Of a stretch of 12,914 nucleotides of DNA, positions 1-7,940 are shown piece after piece. Position numbers and translations under genes: made by a program. Position 1 is the first letter of the stretch; the number at the start of each line of letters is the position of its first letter. The notes under the pieces were generated by a model. The model searched no databases. It saw nothing but the letters and a program-made list of their open reading frames with translations, and was not told where the DNA came from. This stretch comes from Acidobacteriota bacterium (GTDB taxonomy: Bacteria; Acidobacteriota; Blastocatellia; Pyrinomonadales; Pyrinomonadaceae). Location: positions 1-12,914 of the forward strand of contig QHXL01000021.1 in assembly GCA_003222935.1 (NCBI GenBank). The letters run 5' to 3'.

Positions 1-115
1 AAACCGCCACCACCGAAACCGCCGCCACCGCGACCACCACCGCCCTGTGGACCACCGCCACCGCCACCAGGACCGCCGCCGCCGGGAGCACGACCGGCCA
101 TACCGCCACCCATCA
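1..115. repeat. GGN-codon low-complexity tract (poly-Gly coding)
   Basis: The plus strand shows repeated CCG/CCA/CCT triplets (accgccaccaccg-type), which read on the minus strand as GGN glycine codons. It is part of the Oar-like gene and is prone to slippage and assembly error. Confidence 0.85.
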
Positions 116-434
116 TTGTTTGGCGCTGACCTTCGTTACCTTGACCCTGCGCATTCTGGCCTTGACGATTCTGTGCACTTGCGTTGCCCTCAGAACCGAA
201 GCTCCAGGTTTTGCTGACTCGCAGATTGACACTGGTTGAGCCCGGACCTTCAGCATAGTTGCGTGAGATCATCACGTCACCGGGAGCTAAGCTCACTTTG
301 AAATTGCCGTATGGCGTGCACCTGAAATTTGTGGTGTCGCTGCAATTGAAGGCGCCTGTCGCTAACGACGGACGTTCGGTGTTGAGTGTGTCGCCGTTGA
401 TGTCTCTTCCAAGAGTTATGTTGAATGGTCGACC
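1..434 (-). CDS. C-terminal fragment of the Oar-like protein with Gly-rich tail, runs off the left edge
   Basis: From 434 the frame reads GRPFNITLGRDINGDTLNTE, a conserved late-barrel motif, then NLRVSKTWSFGSEG. A Gln/Asn-rich stretch follows (bases ~120-190), and then a long Gly-rich run (bases 1-115) with blocks such as PGGGGPGGGGGG and GGGRGGGGGFGGGG. Poly-Gly insertions near the C-terminal strands are common in Acidobacteriota members of this family, but I cannot say what they do. The frame is open at base 1, so the final strands are missing from the window. Relative to the middle fragment the frame has shifted by the equivalent of one lost base. Confidence 0.7.
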
Positions 435-1384
435 GTGATGAAGGGGTTCAAACTAATACCCCAGAAGGTCCGGATATTACCCGTCATTACGAAACGATGC
501 CTGATGTCTGATGACGCTCGACCGTATTCGGTACTGAAGTCATAAGGATTGGCAGGAAGCGTTCCTGAACCGTCCGTATCGCTACTCGCCTTTGCCAACA
601 CATAGTAGGCGTTGAACGAAATGTTGCGTGTCATGCGACTGTTGAAGTTAACGATGAACTGGTTCTGGTTATAACGACCACTCGAGTCGTACTCGTAAAT
701 GTTACACGTCGTCGAGGGGTTGATGCTGACTGGGATAAAGTCAGCGCAATTCAATGGACGAACTCCGCTGCCCGGCACACCCTGGATGAAGGTTCCGGGT
801 AATGGAGCATTCAACGGTCGCGTGCGCAACATGTGAAGCGTACGAATATTGATATAGCTGGTCGCTACCGTCATGTTGCGTGGTAACTGACGCTCGACGC
901 TAAACACAGACTGCAAAGTGTACGGAGCCTGCAGATTATTCTCGAGCTGATATACCGATCCGGGCACCGAGAACTGCACCAGTGTTGCCGGAGTTGGGAT
1001 GATCGGGAAAAAGTCAGGATTCTGTACAGTGAACTGTTGTTGATTGACACCATTCAAGCGATTGGCTTGCAGCGTCAAGCTTTCGTTTACGCGTTCGTAG
1101 AAAACACCATAGCCTCCGCGTATAACGGTCTTCGACTGTTGTCCGCCGGGCGACCATGCAAATCCGATTCGCGGAGCCACATTCAAATTGCTATTGATGT
1201 TGCTCTGGTTCTCGTAGCGAAGACCCATGCTGAGCGTAAAGTTTGGACGTAATTTCCAATCGTCTTGAGCGAAGCCGCCGAAGTCCCACTGGCTAACTTT
1301 GGTTTCCGGATTTCCAGACGAGAGACGGAACTGACTGGCGCCACCGCCAAGTAATCTGATTTCGGCTGCACTCTTACCTTGCGT
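416..1384 (-). CDS. Middle fragment of the Oar-like protein (central beta-barrel)
   Basis: Reading from about 1384 the frame gives QGKSAAEIRLLGGG, then FAQDDWKLRPNFTLSMGLRYE, then PRIGFAWSP and VIRGGYGVFYERV. These are the standard alternating barrel-strand motifs of the family, so the piece continues the N-terminal fragment after skipping one base. An ATG exists at 1228, but it falls inside a barrel strand and has no credible ribosome-binding site; it is not expected to be a real start. Four Cys codons are scattered in loops. The frame ends at a TAA (418-416) just after SLNPFITVDHST, where the family continues into a strand typically reading GxPFNITxGRDxNGD; that strand is present in the next frame. 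Confidence 0.75.
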   Translation of the reverse strand, partial: TQGKSAAEIRLLGGGASQFRLSSGNPETKVSQWDFGGFAQDDWKLRPNFTLSMGLRYENQSNINSNLNVAPRIGFAWSPGGQQSKTVIRGGYGVFYERVNESLTLQANRLNGVNQQQFTVQNPDFFPIIPTPATLVQFSVPGSVYQLENNLQAPYTLQSVFSVERQLPRNMTVATSYINIRTLHMLRTRPLNAPLPGTFIQGVPGSGVRPLNCADFIPVSINPSTTCNIYEYDSSGRYNQNQFIVNFNSRMTRNISFNAYYVLAKASSDTDGSGTLPANPYDFSTEYGRASSDIRHRFVMTGNIRTFWGISLNPFITVDHST

Positions 1385-2864
1385 GCGCCAGGAAAACCTG
1401 AGTTCGCCGATAACGTTCGATACTGGTCACGGTCTGCGTACTGCCAGGGATGACGTTGTCGTTAGCATCCAATTGCGGACCAACGCCACCACCGAAAAAC
1501 GTGTAGGTTCCGCCGAAATTCTGTGGCGAGAACTGGTTGATGTGGACCGAGCGTACGCGAGCGCCAACCTTGAAAGAATGCATTGCAACTGCGAACGACG
1601 TGTTGTTCGTCAATTCCCAGTTATTATTGGTGTTCTTTGACTGGCCTACCTGCGAGCCACCACCAGTGAATGCTTCCTGAACCTCCAGGGTCGGAATCGA
1701 GTTATCAGCGTTCTGGCTGCCGGTGCCGTGCTCAAACTGAAAACGAGTTTCGTTCACGATAGTCTTGTTAATGATCGAGGTTTCGGTGAACTGGATGCTG
1801 TGCTCAGTGTTTTCAGAATCGTAAGCACGTGAAGGAAGTGAAAATCCACCGACACCTTGCACGCGAGTATTCTGCGAGTAGCTGTAGCGGCCGACAAGGG
1901 TATTGTTGGCATTGATCGAATAATCCACTCGAGGACTAAAAGAAGTCCGGCGACTCGGAATCGGTGCGGTTTGATTGAAACCGACTATCTTGTTATTAGC
2001 GTCCAGCACCTGGGCGATGATCAACGTCTCGTCGTCGGTGTCGCGCTTGTCGAAGTCAACAAAGAACGACGCCTTCCCCTTGGAGATAGGACCACCAAAA
2101 TTTCCACCGTATTGACGGGTTTGCAGGGGTGGTCGCTTGTCCGTTTTTGAGAACGGATTGCGCGAGTTGAACGATTCGTCGTTGAAGTTGAAAGATGCTG
2201 AACCGCGGAAACGATCGGTTCCGGGGCGAGTCAGGATCTCAATACGACCAAAACCCAGGCGATCATATTCCGCTGAAAATGGATTTGAGTTGATCCTTAT
2301 CTCGCGAATTGAAGCGCGAGGCGGCAGGCGACCGCCAGTGAAGCCGTCAACAAATATTTGCCCACCATTTGGACCAGCTGACGGACCAGCAAGCGCCTGA
2401 AGCGCGGCGGCGAGGTCGTCCGGATCGTCCGGCAGTGCGTCGATATCTTCTCCCTTAAGCACTACCGCACCCGCATTGTTTTCGGGCTCGGTATTCACTG
2501 TGTTGGCGGAAGCATCAATCTCAACCTTCTGTTCTTCGATCGCAACCTTCAAGGTGATCTCGAGTTGCTGTACCTTTGCGGCAGCAACGTCGACTTCCGT
2601 TTGCTCAAAAATGCTAAAACCAGGATTCACCGCGCGAACGGTGTACTTACCAGGCGCTAAACCATTTATCGTGAAGGCGCCGCCGTCGTTTGTAACCACA
2701 GTCTTCTCGACGCCCTTCGCGTCAATTGCGGTCACCGTGACACCCACGATCGCGCCACCTAGTTCGTCAAGGACCTGGCCCTTAAGTGAACCGTTGCGCT
2801 GTTGAGCAACCGCCAAAGCAGCCAAACTCAAACACAGGGCGATTGCTATCAATATTCGTTTCAT
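1374..2864 (-). CDS. N-terminal fragment: signal peptide, carboxypeptidase regulatory-like domain, TonB plug and first barrel strands
   Basis: The fragment begins MKRILIAIALCLSLAALAVA, a clear Sec signal peptide ending AVAQQ. The start at 2864 is preferred over the in-frame ATG at 2879 because GAGGAG lies 7 bases before it. Residues ~25-110 form a CarboxypepD_reg beta-sandwich (GSLKGQVLDELGGAIVGVTV, then GLAPGKYTVRAV). Next comes a plug-like region (VVLKGEDIDALPDDPDDL, IFVDGFTGG, IREIRINSNPFSAEYDR, RIEILTRPGT), then aromatic-rich barrel strands. In this family the protein sits in the outer membrane and may bind large substrates or adhere; its actual substrate is unknown. The frame closes at a TAA right after ERYRRTQVFLAHAR, about one third into the expected barrel, so alone it could not make a full barrel. 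Confidence 0.85.
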   Translation of the reverse strand: MKRILIAIALCLSLAALAVAQQRNGSLKGQVLDELGGAIVGVTVTAIDAKGVEKTVVTNDGGAFTINGLAPGKYTVRAVNPGFSIFEQTEVDVAAAKVQQLEITLKVAIEEQKVEIDASANTVNTEPENNAGAVVLKGEDIDALPDDPDDLAAALQALAGPSAGPNGGQIFVDGFTGGRLPPRASIREIRINSNPFSAEYDRLGFGRIEILTRPGTDRFRGSASFNFNDESFNSRNPFSKTDKRPPLQTRQYGGNFGGPISKGKASFFVDFDKRDTDDETLIIAQVLDANNKIVGFNQTAPIPSRRTSFSPRVDYSINANNTLVGRYSYSQNTRVQGVGGFSLPSRAYDSENTEHSIQFTETSIINKTIVNETRFQFEHGTGSQNADNSIPTLEVQEAFTGGGSQVGQSKNTNNNWELTNNTSFAVAMHSFKVGARVRSVHINQFSPQNFGGTYTFFGGGVGPQLDANDNVIPGSTQTVTSIERYRRTQVFLAHAR

Positions 2865-2955
2865 CTGGAGACTCCTCATTTTTTCCTTTTAGTGCCTGGC
2901 GTACACGCGACAATACTCGCCCTGCTAATGGAGCGGGATTGTACTCAAATGGGGC

Positions 2956-2992
2956 GTAAAGAGTCTGTCAACGGATTGTAAAGTTTTGTCAG
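2956..2992 (+). promoter_or_regulatory. Four phased GTAAA/GTCAR half-sites, candidate CpxR-type operator
   Basis: GTAAA occurs at 2956, GTCAA at 2967, GTAAA at 2978 and GTCAG at 2988, giving start-to-start spacings of 11, 11 and 10 bases, about one helical turn each. The described enterobacterial CpxR box is GTAAA-N(4-8)-GTAAA, and OmpR-family regulators bind head-to-tail half-sites at this phasing. The array lies 87 bases before the CpxR-like gene (3079) and 92 bases before the divergent outer-membrane protein gene (2864), so it could serve either or both. A consensus TTGACA lies at 3010-3015, but no good -10 follows it, as would fit an activator-dependent promoter. Binding is inference. Confidence 0.45.
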
Positions 2993-3078
2993 TTTCGCGC
3001 AGATGATGATTGACACTTCTTTACGGATGAAAATGCTTGTTTCCTGTAGGATTTCGGCAACTTGCTAAGGGTGGGGAT

Positions 3079-3810
3079 ATGTCTTTCAATTACGTCGAGC
3101 AAACAATGGAACGAGTGCTGGTCATTGATGATGATGTTGGTCTCTGCGAACTGGTAGGTGAATACCTGCAACCGGAAGGATATGCGGTTGAAGCGATTCA
3201 CAACGGCGAACGTGGCGTAGACCGCGCACTGGCCGGTGAACATGACCTTGTGGTCCTGGACGTAATGCTTCCAGGGGCCAACGGATTCGATGTGCTCCGA
3301 CGTATTCGAGCGAAGTCGCGCATTCCCGTCCTGATGTTAACTGCACGCGGCGACGATGTGGATCGCATTGTAGGTCTCGAGATTGGCGCTGACGATTATT
3401 TACCAAAACCATTCAACCCACGCGAACTCGTCGCCCGAATTCGAGCAGTGCTCCGCAGGACCCAACCAACCGAATCATCAAGTGCTCCAAGAGAAATGGT
3501 CGCAGTCGGCGACATTGAGATTGACAGTAATACACGCAATGTACGAAGGGCCGGTGAGGTCATAGAACTAACTGGTGTTGAATACGATCTGCTGGAGATC
3601 CTTCTACGCAATGCGGGTCAGATCGTTAAAAGGGAAGACTTGGTCAAGGAAGTACTGGGGCGCGAGCTGTCGCCATTCGATCGCAGTATAGATATGCACG
3701 TCAGCAACCTGCGTAAGAAGTTGGGCCATCAGTTCAACGGCCTGGAAAGAATTAAGACAATACGCGGCGTGGGCTATATCTACGGCGCCCCAGCAGAGAA
3801 GTCAGAATGA
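3079..3810 (+). CDS. CpxR-like OmpR-family response regulator
   Basis: This is a cytoplasmic two-domain regulator of 243 aa. The receiver domain (residues ~11-125) has the acidic pocket DDD at 17-19, phosphoacceptor Asp61 in LVVLDVMLPG, Thr88 in MLTARG and Lys110 in DDYLPKPF. The C-terminal winged helix (~140-238) ends RGVGYIYG. The stretch VLGRELSPFDRSIDMHVSNL closely resembles CpxR of enterobacteria. The start at 3079 is chosen because GGGTGGGG lies just before it; ATG 3106 (MERVLVIDDD) is a plausible alternative, and the TTG at 3037 is unlikely. Its stop overlaps the kinase start by ATGA, indicating translational coupling. Half-sites upstream suggest autoregulation. The family role is envelope-stress or metal response; the signal here is unknown. 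Confidence 0.93.
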   Translation: MSFNYVEQTMERVLVIDDDVGLCELVGEYLQPEGYAVEAIHNGERGVDRALAGEHDLVVLDVMLPGANGFDVLRRIRAKSRIPVLMLTARGDDVDRIVGLEIGADDYLPKPFNPRELVARIRAVLRRTQPTESSSAPREMVAVGDIEIDSNTRNVRRAGEVIELTGVEYDLLEILLRNAGQIVKREDLVKEVLGRELSPFDRSIDMHVSNLRKKLGHQFNGLERIKTIRGVGYIYGAPAEKSE

Positions 3811-5201
3811 AAATTCCTTTTCGTAGTTTATATTTCAAAATCTTTGTTTGGTTTTGGTTGTGCATGATTCTGATCAACGTGGCGTTGTTTGCCGCGGTGG
3901 CACTTACCAGGCCAACTCCAACAGGGCGTTCATGGCGCGACCTGGCCCAGGTTGGTCCAAACGCCATGAAGGCGACTGAGATCTTCGAACAGAACGGTTC
4001 AACCGCCCTCGTTACCTACCTCCAGGACATCGAGAAAAGATCAGGAGTTACAGCAACACTCTTCGATGAGAGTGGCCGCGAACTGTCAGGTCGAACACAA
4101 GCCCCCGGCACGACGGAGTTGATTCAGACTGCGGCTAAGAGTAACGAAATAGAATTTAACTTCGCCGGAAGAAATACATTAGTTGCCCGTCCGCTGGTAA
4201 GTCCCAAGGGTCAACGGTTCACTTACGTCGCACATATCCCACGCCAACCTTTTCAGATGAGTTACCAAACGCAGGGACTTCGTTTGCTCGTAGTCCTGCT
4301 GACTGGTGGCCTCTTTTGTTTCTGGCTAGCCCGTTATCTGACTAAGCCATTGGCGAACCTGAGAACCACAACCAACCAGCTCGCCCAGGGAAATCTTGCA
4401 GCTCGAATTGAGACAAACCTGACGAAACGTCGCGACGAGATTGGAGAACTTGGCCAGGACTTTAACGGCATGGCTGAGCGTCTCGAGTCGATGGTTAAAG
4501 CACAACAACGACTACTCGGCGACATCTCACACGAGCTTCGTTCACCTCTCGCACGACTCGGTGTTGCCTTAGGGCTCGCCCGTCAGCGTTCAGGCGCCGA
4601 GGCCAGCGGGTCACTCGATCGCATCGAACGCGAGTCAGACAATCTCAACGAGATGATCAGTCAACTGCTAACGCTCACGCGTCTTGAGAGTGGTACCGAT
4701 GGACGAAAACGGAGCGACGTTGATCTGGCTGAGCTTGTGCGGGACGTTGCCGAGGATGCTGATTTTGAGGCACGAAGTTTGAATCGCTCGGTGCAGGTTG
4801 TCACGAGTGACAATTGCTCGATTAACGGTGTCGAAGAGTTATTGCGGAGCGCAGTTGAGAACGTGGTGCGGAATGCCGTTCGCTATACTGCGGAGGGTAC
4901 TGCGGTTGAAGTCGCCCTCAGAAAACAGAACGGCAGTAGCGACCACTTCGCAGTTATCAGTGTGCGTGATCGAGGTAATGGCGTTCCCGAGGAAGCTCTC
5001 GAAAAGATCTTCAGGCCTTTCTACAGAACTGAAGATGCACGCGATCGACAAAGTGGTGGCGGTACGGGTTTGGGATTGGCAATCACAGAGCGTGCGGTGC
5101 GAATGCATGGCGGCACGGTGGCGGCGACGAATGCTCCCGGCGGCGGATTGTCGGTCGAGATGAAGTTACTCTTGCCTGCAAATGGCGCGTCGAAGAACTA
5201 A
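3807..5201 (+). CDS. CpxA-like membrane sensor histidine kinase
   Basis: This is a 464-aa inner-membrane kinase and the partner of the preceding regulator, sharing 4 bases (ATGA). Transmembrane helix 1 spans ~9-33 (IFVWFWLCMILINVALFAAV), followed by a periplasmic sensor of ~120 residues with no family I can name. Transmembrane helix 2 spans ~158-177, followed by a HAMP linker to ~232. The HisKA motif is LLGDISHELRSPLARL with phospho-His242. The ATPase domain shows the N box (ENVVRNAVRYT, Asn356), the D box (VRDRGNG, Asp388), the F box (IFRPFYR) and the G2 box (GGGTGLGLA, 417-425). All catalytic residues are intact. The HisKA region resembles CpxA (DISHELR-x-PL-x-RL). It ends with TAA at 5201, directly against an inverted repeat. 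Confidence 0.93.
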   Translation: MKIPFRSLYFKIFVWFWLCMILINVALFAAVALTRPTPTGRSWRDLAQVGPNAMKATEIFEQNGSTALVTYLQDIEKRSGVTATLFDESGRELSGRTQAPGTTELIQTAAKSNEIEFNFAGRNTLVARPLVSPKGQRFTYVAHIPRQPFQMSYQTQGLRLLVVLLTGGLFCFWLARYLTKPLANLRTTTNQLAQGNLAARIETNLTKRRDEIGELGQDFNGMAERLESMVKAQQRLLGDISHELRSPLARLGVALGLARQRSGAEASGSLDRIERESDNLNEMISQLLTLTRLESGTDGRKRSDVDLAELVRDVAEDADFEARSLNRSVQVVTSDNCSINGVEELLRSAVENVVRNAVRYTAEGTAVEVALRKQNGSSDHFAVISVRDRGNGVPEEALEKIFRPFYRTEDARDRQSGGGTGLGLAITERAVRMHGGTVAATNAPGGGLSVEMKLLLPANGASKN

Positions 5202-5300
5202 TGTCCGATATGCTTTAGCTTGTCGTGAGTCTGGCAAGAAGCTAGTTAAGTTCCAAGTAGTCATAAGCAAGAGTCACGACAAGCTGAAGCATATCGGACA
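5202..5300. repeat. 99-bp inverted repeat filling the gap between convergent genes
   Basis: Arms 5202-5232 and 5270-5300 match at 29 of 31 positions in inverted orientation; they begin TGTCCGATATGCTT(T/C)AGC. The loop is 37 bases. One mismatch would be a G-U pair in RNA, so either transcript would form a ~31-bp hairpin. Each arm is itself an imperfect palindrome around GCTTTAGC. The element starts on the base after the kinase TAA and ends one base before the PAP2 stop codon. It has no T-tract, so it is not a classical intrinsic terminator, although it may stop or protect both converging transcripts. A REP/MITE-like mobile palindrome is the other reading. Confidence 0.85.
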
Positions 5301-5301
5301 T

Positions 5302-6012
5302 TCAGCGCGCTCGATTCTTTCTTCGCATTAACTGCATCTCGGAAAATCTAATTACTGAAATCCAGATAAGTGCAGCAGTGAAACCTGCCAGTACGTCTGT
5401 CGTGTAATGCACGCCCAGGTAGATTCGCGACAATCCAATCGAAAACACAATTAGGGCAGCGGATATCCAAATGATTAACCTGGTCCTGCGATTATCGATT
5501 CGTGCGGTAACGAGTGCGGCGAGCGCGCCAAAGAAACAGAAGCTTGCCAACGAATGACCGCTGGGGAAGCTAAATGTTTCGGGCGCCGTTAGACCGAAGA
5601 AGGGAACGGGACGAGGCCGCCTGAAGGTTAATTTGAGAGTTGTATTCAGGATAGCGGCGCCGAGCATCGTTATCGCCAACAGCCACGCCTCACGTCGCCA
5701 CTTCCGCGACATGAACCAAAAAAACAAGAATACCGTTGCTGAAGCGAGCGAGATAGTTGAGCCAACGAAAGACAAACCACGCATCGTCGCTGTGAGCGCC
5801 GGCGTTGCGAACTGATGGACTGCAGCCCTGGTCACTTCATCGAAACGTTTTGTCTCTCCGTCGAGTACTTCATCAGTAAGCCAGGCAAAAAACAGCAAGG
5901 CCGCAATTGAGGCAACTAAACCCAGTACAAGTCGAAAACTGGAGAGTTCCAACGAAGGTTTTTTTAGCGGGGCCACCGGCAGACTATGATAGAGAGGAAA
6001 AAGAAAACGCAA
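5302..6012 (-). CDS. PAP2-superfamily membrane phosphatase
   Basis: This is an integral-membrane acid phosphatase of the PAP2/type-2 phosphatidic-acid phosphatase family, 236 aa. The catalytic signature is complete: K127-x6-R134P135 (KLTFRRPRP), P150-SGH153 and S195R-x5-H202-x3-D206 (SRIYLGVHYTTD). About six hydrophobic helices are visible (~28-45, 84-100, 108-125, 152-170, 178-196, 205-222). Related enzymes dephosphorylate phosphatidic acid, phosphatidylglycerol phosphate or undecaprenyl pyrophosphate; which one applies here cannot be told. The start is uncertain: the TTG at 6012 has no clear ribosome-binding site and lies 15 bases after the upstream regulator stop, and a GTG about 12 codons in is an alternative. 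It is probably co-transcribed with the regulator. Confidence 0.88.
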   Translation of the reverse strand: MRFLFPLYHSLPVAPLKKPSLELSSFRLVLGLVASIAALLFFAWLTDEVLDGETKRFDEVTRAAVHQFATPALTATMRGLSFVGSTISLASATVFLFFWFMSRKWRREAWLLAITMLGAAILNTTLKLTFRRPRPVPFFGLTAPETFSFPSGHSLASFCFFGALAALVTARIDNRRTRLIIWISAALIVFSIGLSRIYLGVHYTTDVLAGFTAALIWISVIRFSEMQLMRRKNRAR

Positions 6013-6027
6013 GAAGTAATTTGCTGC

Positions 6028-7926
6028 TTAGTCAACCTGGTGTTTTTTCAGAAGCTCATTGAAGCGTGGATCATCTCTTAGAGGATCAAGTTGCGCTTCG
6101 TACTTGAGGGTGGCGCTGATAAAACGGTTCGGTCGGATCTCATTCAAATCGTTAAAGGCTTTGTCCTTGTCACCAAGTGCTCCGTAAACAACTCCGTAGT
6201 TGATATGATTTCGCATTCCAGAGGTGTTGATCTTCTCGACTTCGGCCAACATGCGCATACAGTCTTCACGGCGGCCCTCTAACGCATATGCATATGCTTT
6301 CTCCCAGTAAACATAGCGCGGATTCCGGCCGAGCCACTGGTCCAAATTTTCATGCGCTTCCCTGAACATGCGTTTTTGAATATACGCCTCCGACAGATTA
6401 AGACCCGCCGCGTCTTGAGTTGGTTCCAACTCCAGTGCTCGCTTTGAATAGACGATACTTGTATCGAAATCGCGAGCGTGGTAGAGCATTCCCGCCAGTG
6501 CCCCGTTTGTAATCGACGACACCGGATCAAGCTGTTGTGCTCGACGCATATGAACCAACGCCTGGTCTAACTTCAGTTCGTAGTACAGGTAGTAGGCGTA
6601 TCGCAAGTGGGCGACGGCATAGTTCGGATTCAACTCAAGAGCACGCTGAAACTCACGTCCAGCTTCGTCAAAGTTGCGCTCAGCCATTTTCAGGCCAGCT
6701 TTGACGGTGTGTGCCGCTGCCAGGGAGTCGTTCAACTCGAGCGCTTTCGTTACTGATATTTCAGCCCGCTTCAAGGCTTCATCCGGATCAGTGCGACCAT
6801 ACTCATCCTGCATGCTCAGGTAATAACAATCTGCCAGTATTGCCCGCGCTTCAGCGAAGTTTGGATCTATCGCAACCGCTTGTTCGAGGTGTGCAATCGC
6901 CTTTGGCAGGTTCTCCCGGGTTCGTCGATTCCAGAAATACAAACCAGTTATGTAAGGCTCGTAGGCTTCGGTGTTGTCGGTAGAATGAACCGACAGAGCA
7001 TTCTTATCGCTTTGTGTAAGCTGGGGACGCAACGAACCAGCAAGTTGCTCAGACACGGAATCTTGAAGTGTGAAGATGCTGCTGTAGCGCTCATCAAACT
7101 TTCCTGACCAGACAGTCTTGCCATCACTCAGTCTGATTAGTTGTGCTGTTACTCGAACCCACTCGCCATCACGCTGAACAGTTCCATCAAGCACACTTTC
7201 CACATCCAGTTCACGACCAATCGCAACTGGATCCTTGTCGCGTTCGGTATAGCGAAAGATTGAGCTGGTAGGTAAAACAGAAAGCTGATCCAGCCGGCTT
7301 AGCTTGATGATCAAAGCGTCGGCCATTCCCAAGCCCAACAGATCGTTTTCGCTGTTTGTGCCGATTGTCTTGAACGGTAAAACGGCCACCGAACGCGGCA
7401 CAAAACGTTCGCCGTTGTTTCTGAAACGGAACCAGTAAACAACTGACAGCAAAAGTGCGAGAACAACCACTCCAACAATCGCGATCGGGTAGACGTTTCG
7501 GCGGGGAGGAAGCGGAACCGGCGTTTCAAGAGGACTCGACTGCTCTGCTACAGGAGACGCCTCAACCGTTTTTATTGCGTGACCATTTGTCAGCTCATCC
7601 AGTTCGTTGACGACGGCATTAAATCGGTAGCCTCGTTTGGGAATGGTTTCAATGTAGTTATTTTCGCTGTCACCCTCTGCCAGTGCGCGGCGCAACAATG
7701 AGATGTTTTGCGTGAGGCTACTTTCTTCAACGAAGCTGTCGGGCCAGAGGTGCTCCATCAGCTCGTTCTTTTCCAGGATGTGACCGTTGTTTTCAACCAG
7801 GACGAGGAGTGTGTCGAGAACCTTCGGAGTCAGCGCGACCATCTCGCTCCCGCGATACAGGATTCGTTCCGTTAAGTTGAGACGGAAAGGACCAAACTCG
7901 TAGAAGTGGAGAGCGCGTTGGTTCAT
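6028..7926 (-). CDS. Membrane-anchored winged-helix regulator with TolB-like and TPR domains (CadC-like layout)
   Basis: This is a 632-aa one-component regulator type common in Acidobacteriota. Residues ~8-105 form an OmpR/CadC-type winged helix (YEFGPFRLNLTERILYR, ALTPKVLDTLLVLVENNG, then IPKRGYRFNA) with no receiver domain. A Pro-rich linker leads to one transmembrane helix (~148-167, IAIVGVVVLALLLSVVYW). Outside the membrane is a TolB/FlgO-like alpha/beta domain (RSVAVLPFKTIG to ~300). Then come at least five TPR-like repeats (for example AIAHLEQAVAIDPNFAEARA, AGREFQRALELNPNYAVAHL, SIVYSKRALELEPTQDAA). DNA binding inside and a protein-binding TPR solenoid outside suggest signal transfer across the membrane; the ligand and targets are unknown. 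There is no strong ribosome-binding site before the ATG. A 33-bp inverted repeat sits directly upstream. Confidence 0.88.
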   Translation of the reverse strand: MNQRALHFYEFGPFRLNLTERILYRGSEMVALTPKVLDTLLVLVENNGHILEKNELMEHLWPDSFVEESSLTQNISLLRRALAEGDSENNYIETIPKRGYRFNAVVNELDELTNGHAIKTVEASPVAEQSSPLETPVPLPPRRNVYPIAIVGVVVLALLLSVVYWFRFRNNGERFVPRSVAVLPFKTIGTNSENDLLGLGMADALIIKLSRLDQLSVLPTSSIFRYTERDKDPVAIGRELDVESVLDGTVQRDGEWVRVTAQLIRLSDGKTVWSGKFDERYSSIFTLQDSVSEQLAGSLRPQLTQSDKNALSVHSTDNTEAYEPYITGLYFWNRRTRENLPKAIAHLEQAVAIDPNFAEARAILADCYYLSMQDEYGRTDPDEALKRAEISVTKALELNDSLAAAHTVKAGLKMAERNFDEAGREFQRALELNPNYAVAHLRYAYYLYYELKLDQALVHMRRAQQLDPVSSITNGALAGMLYHARDFDTSIVYSKRALELEPTQDAAGLNLSEAYIQKRMFREAHENLDQWLGRNPRYVYWEKAYAYALEGRREDCMRMLAEVEKINTSGMRNHINYGVVYGALGDKDKAFNDLNEIRPNRFISATLKYEAQLDPLRDDPRFNELLKKHQVD

Positions 7927-7940
7927 GGTCGGAAGATCAA

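Larger units (their letters stand above)
1..2864 (-). pseudogene. Oar-like TonB-receptor-type outer-membrane protein gene with two frameshifts, truncated by window edge
   Basis: The three reading-frame pieces described separately below join into one continuous protein of the Acidobacteriota carboxypeptidase-regulatory-domain/TonB-receptor family: signal peptide, beta-sandwich domain, plug, barrel, Gly-rich tail. The frame changes once near 1374-1386 and again near 425-436. At both places the next frame continues family-typical sequence with no gap in similarity (QGKSAAEIR followed by LGGGASQF; then GRPFNITLGRDINGDT). Both are seen directly in the sequence. Whether they are real mutations or assembly errors cannot be decided here. 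The other complete genes in the window show no such breaks, which slightly favours real decay. The C-terminal end lies beyond base 1. Confidence 0.8.

Noticed and set aside
2476..2805. Plus-strand open frame antisense to the Oar-like gene, along with similar antisense frames elsewhere
   Set aside because: They mirror codon structure of the real minus-strand gene and show no domain, start signal or independent composition.
3037..3078. Upstream TTG start of the response regulator
   Set aside because: The extension MFPVGFRQLAKGGD is not part of a receiver domain, and the ATG at 3079 has a G-rich ribosome-binding site that the extension would read through.
4798..5163. 121-aa frame inside the histidine kinase gene
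   Set aside because: Overlaps the intact ATPase domain in another frame and has a low-complexity Arg/Ser-rich translation typical of shadow frames.
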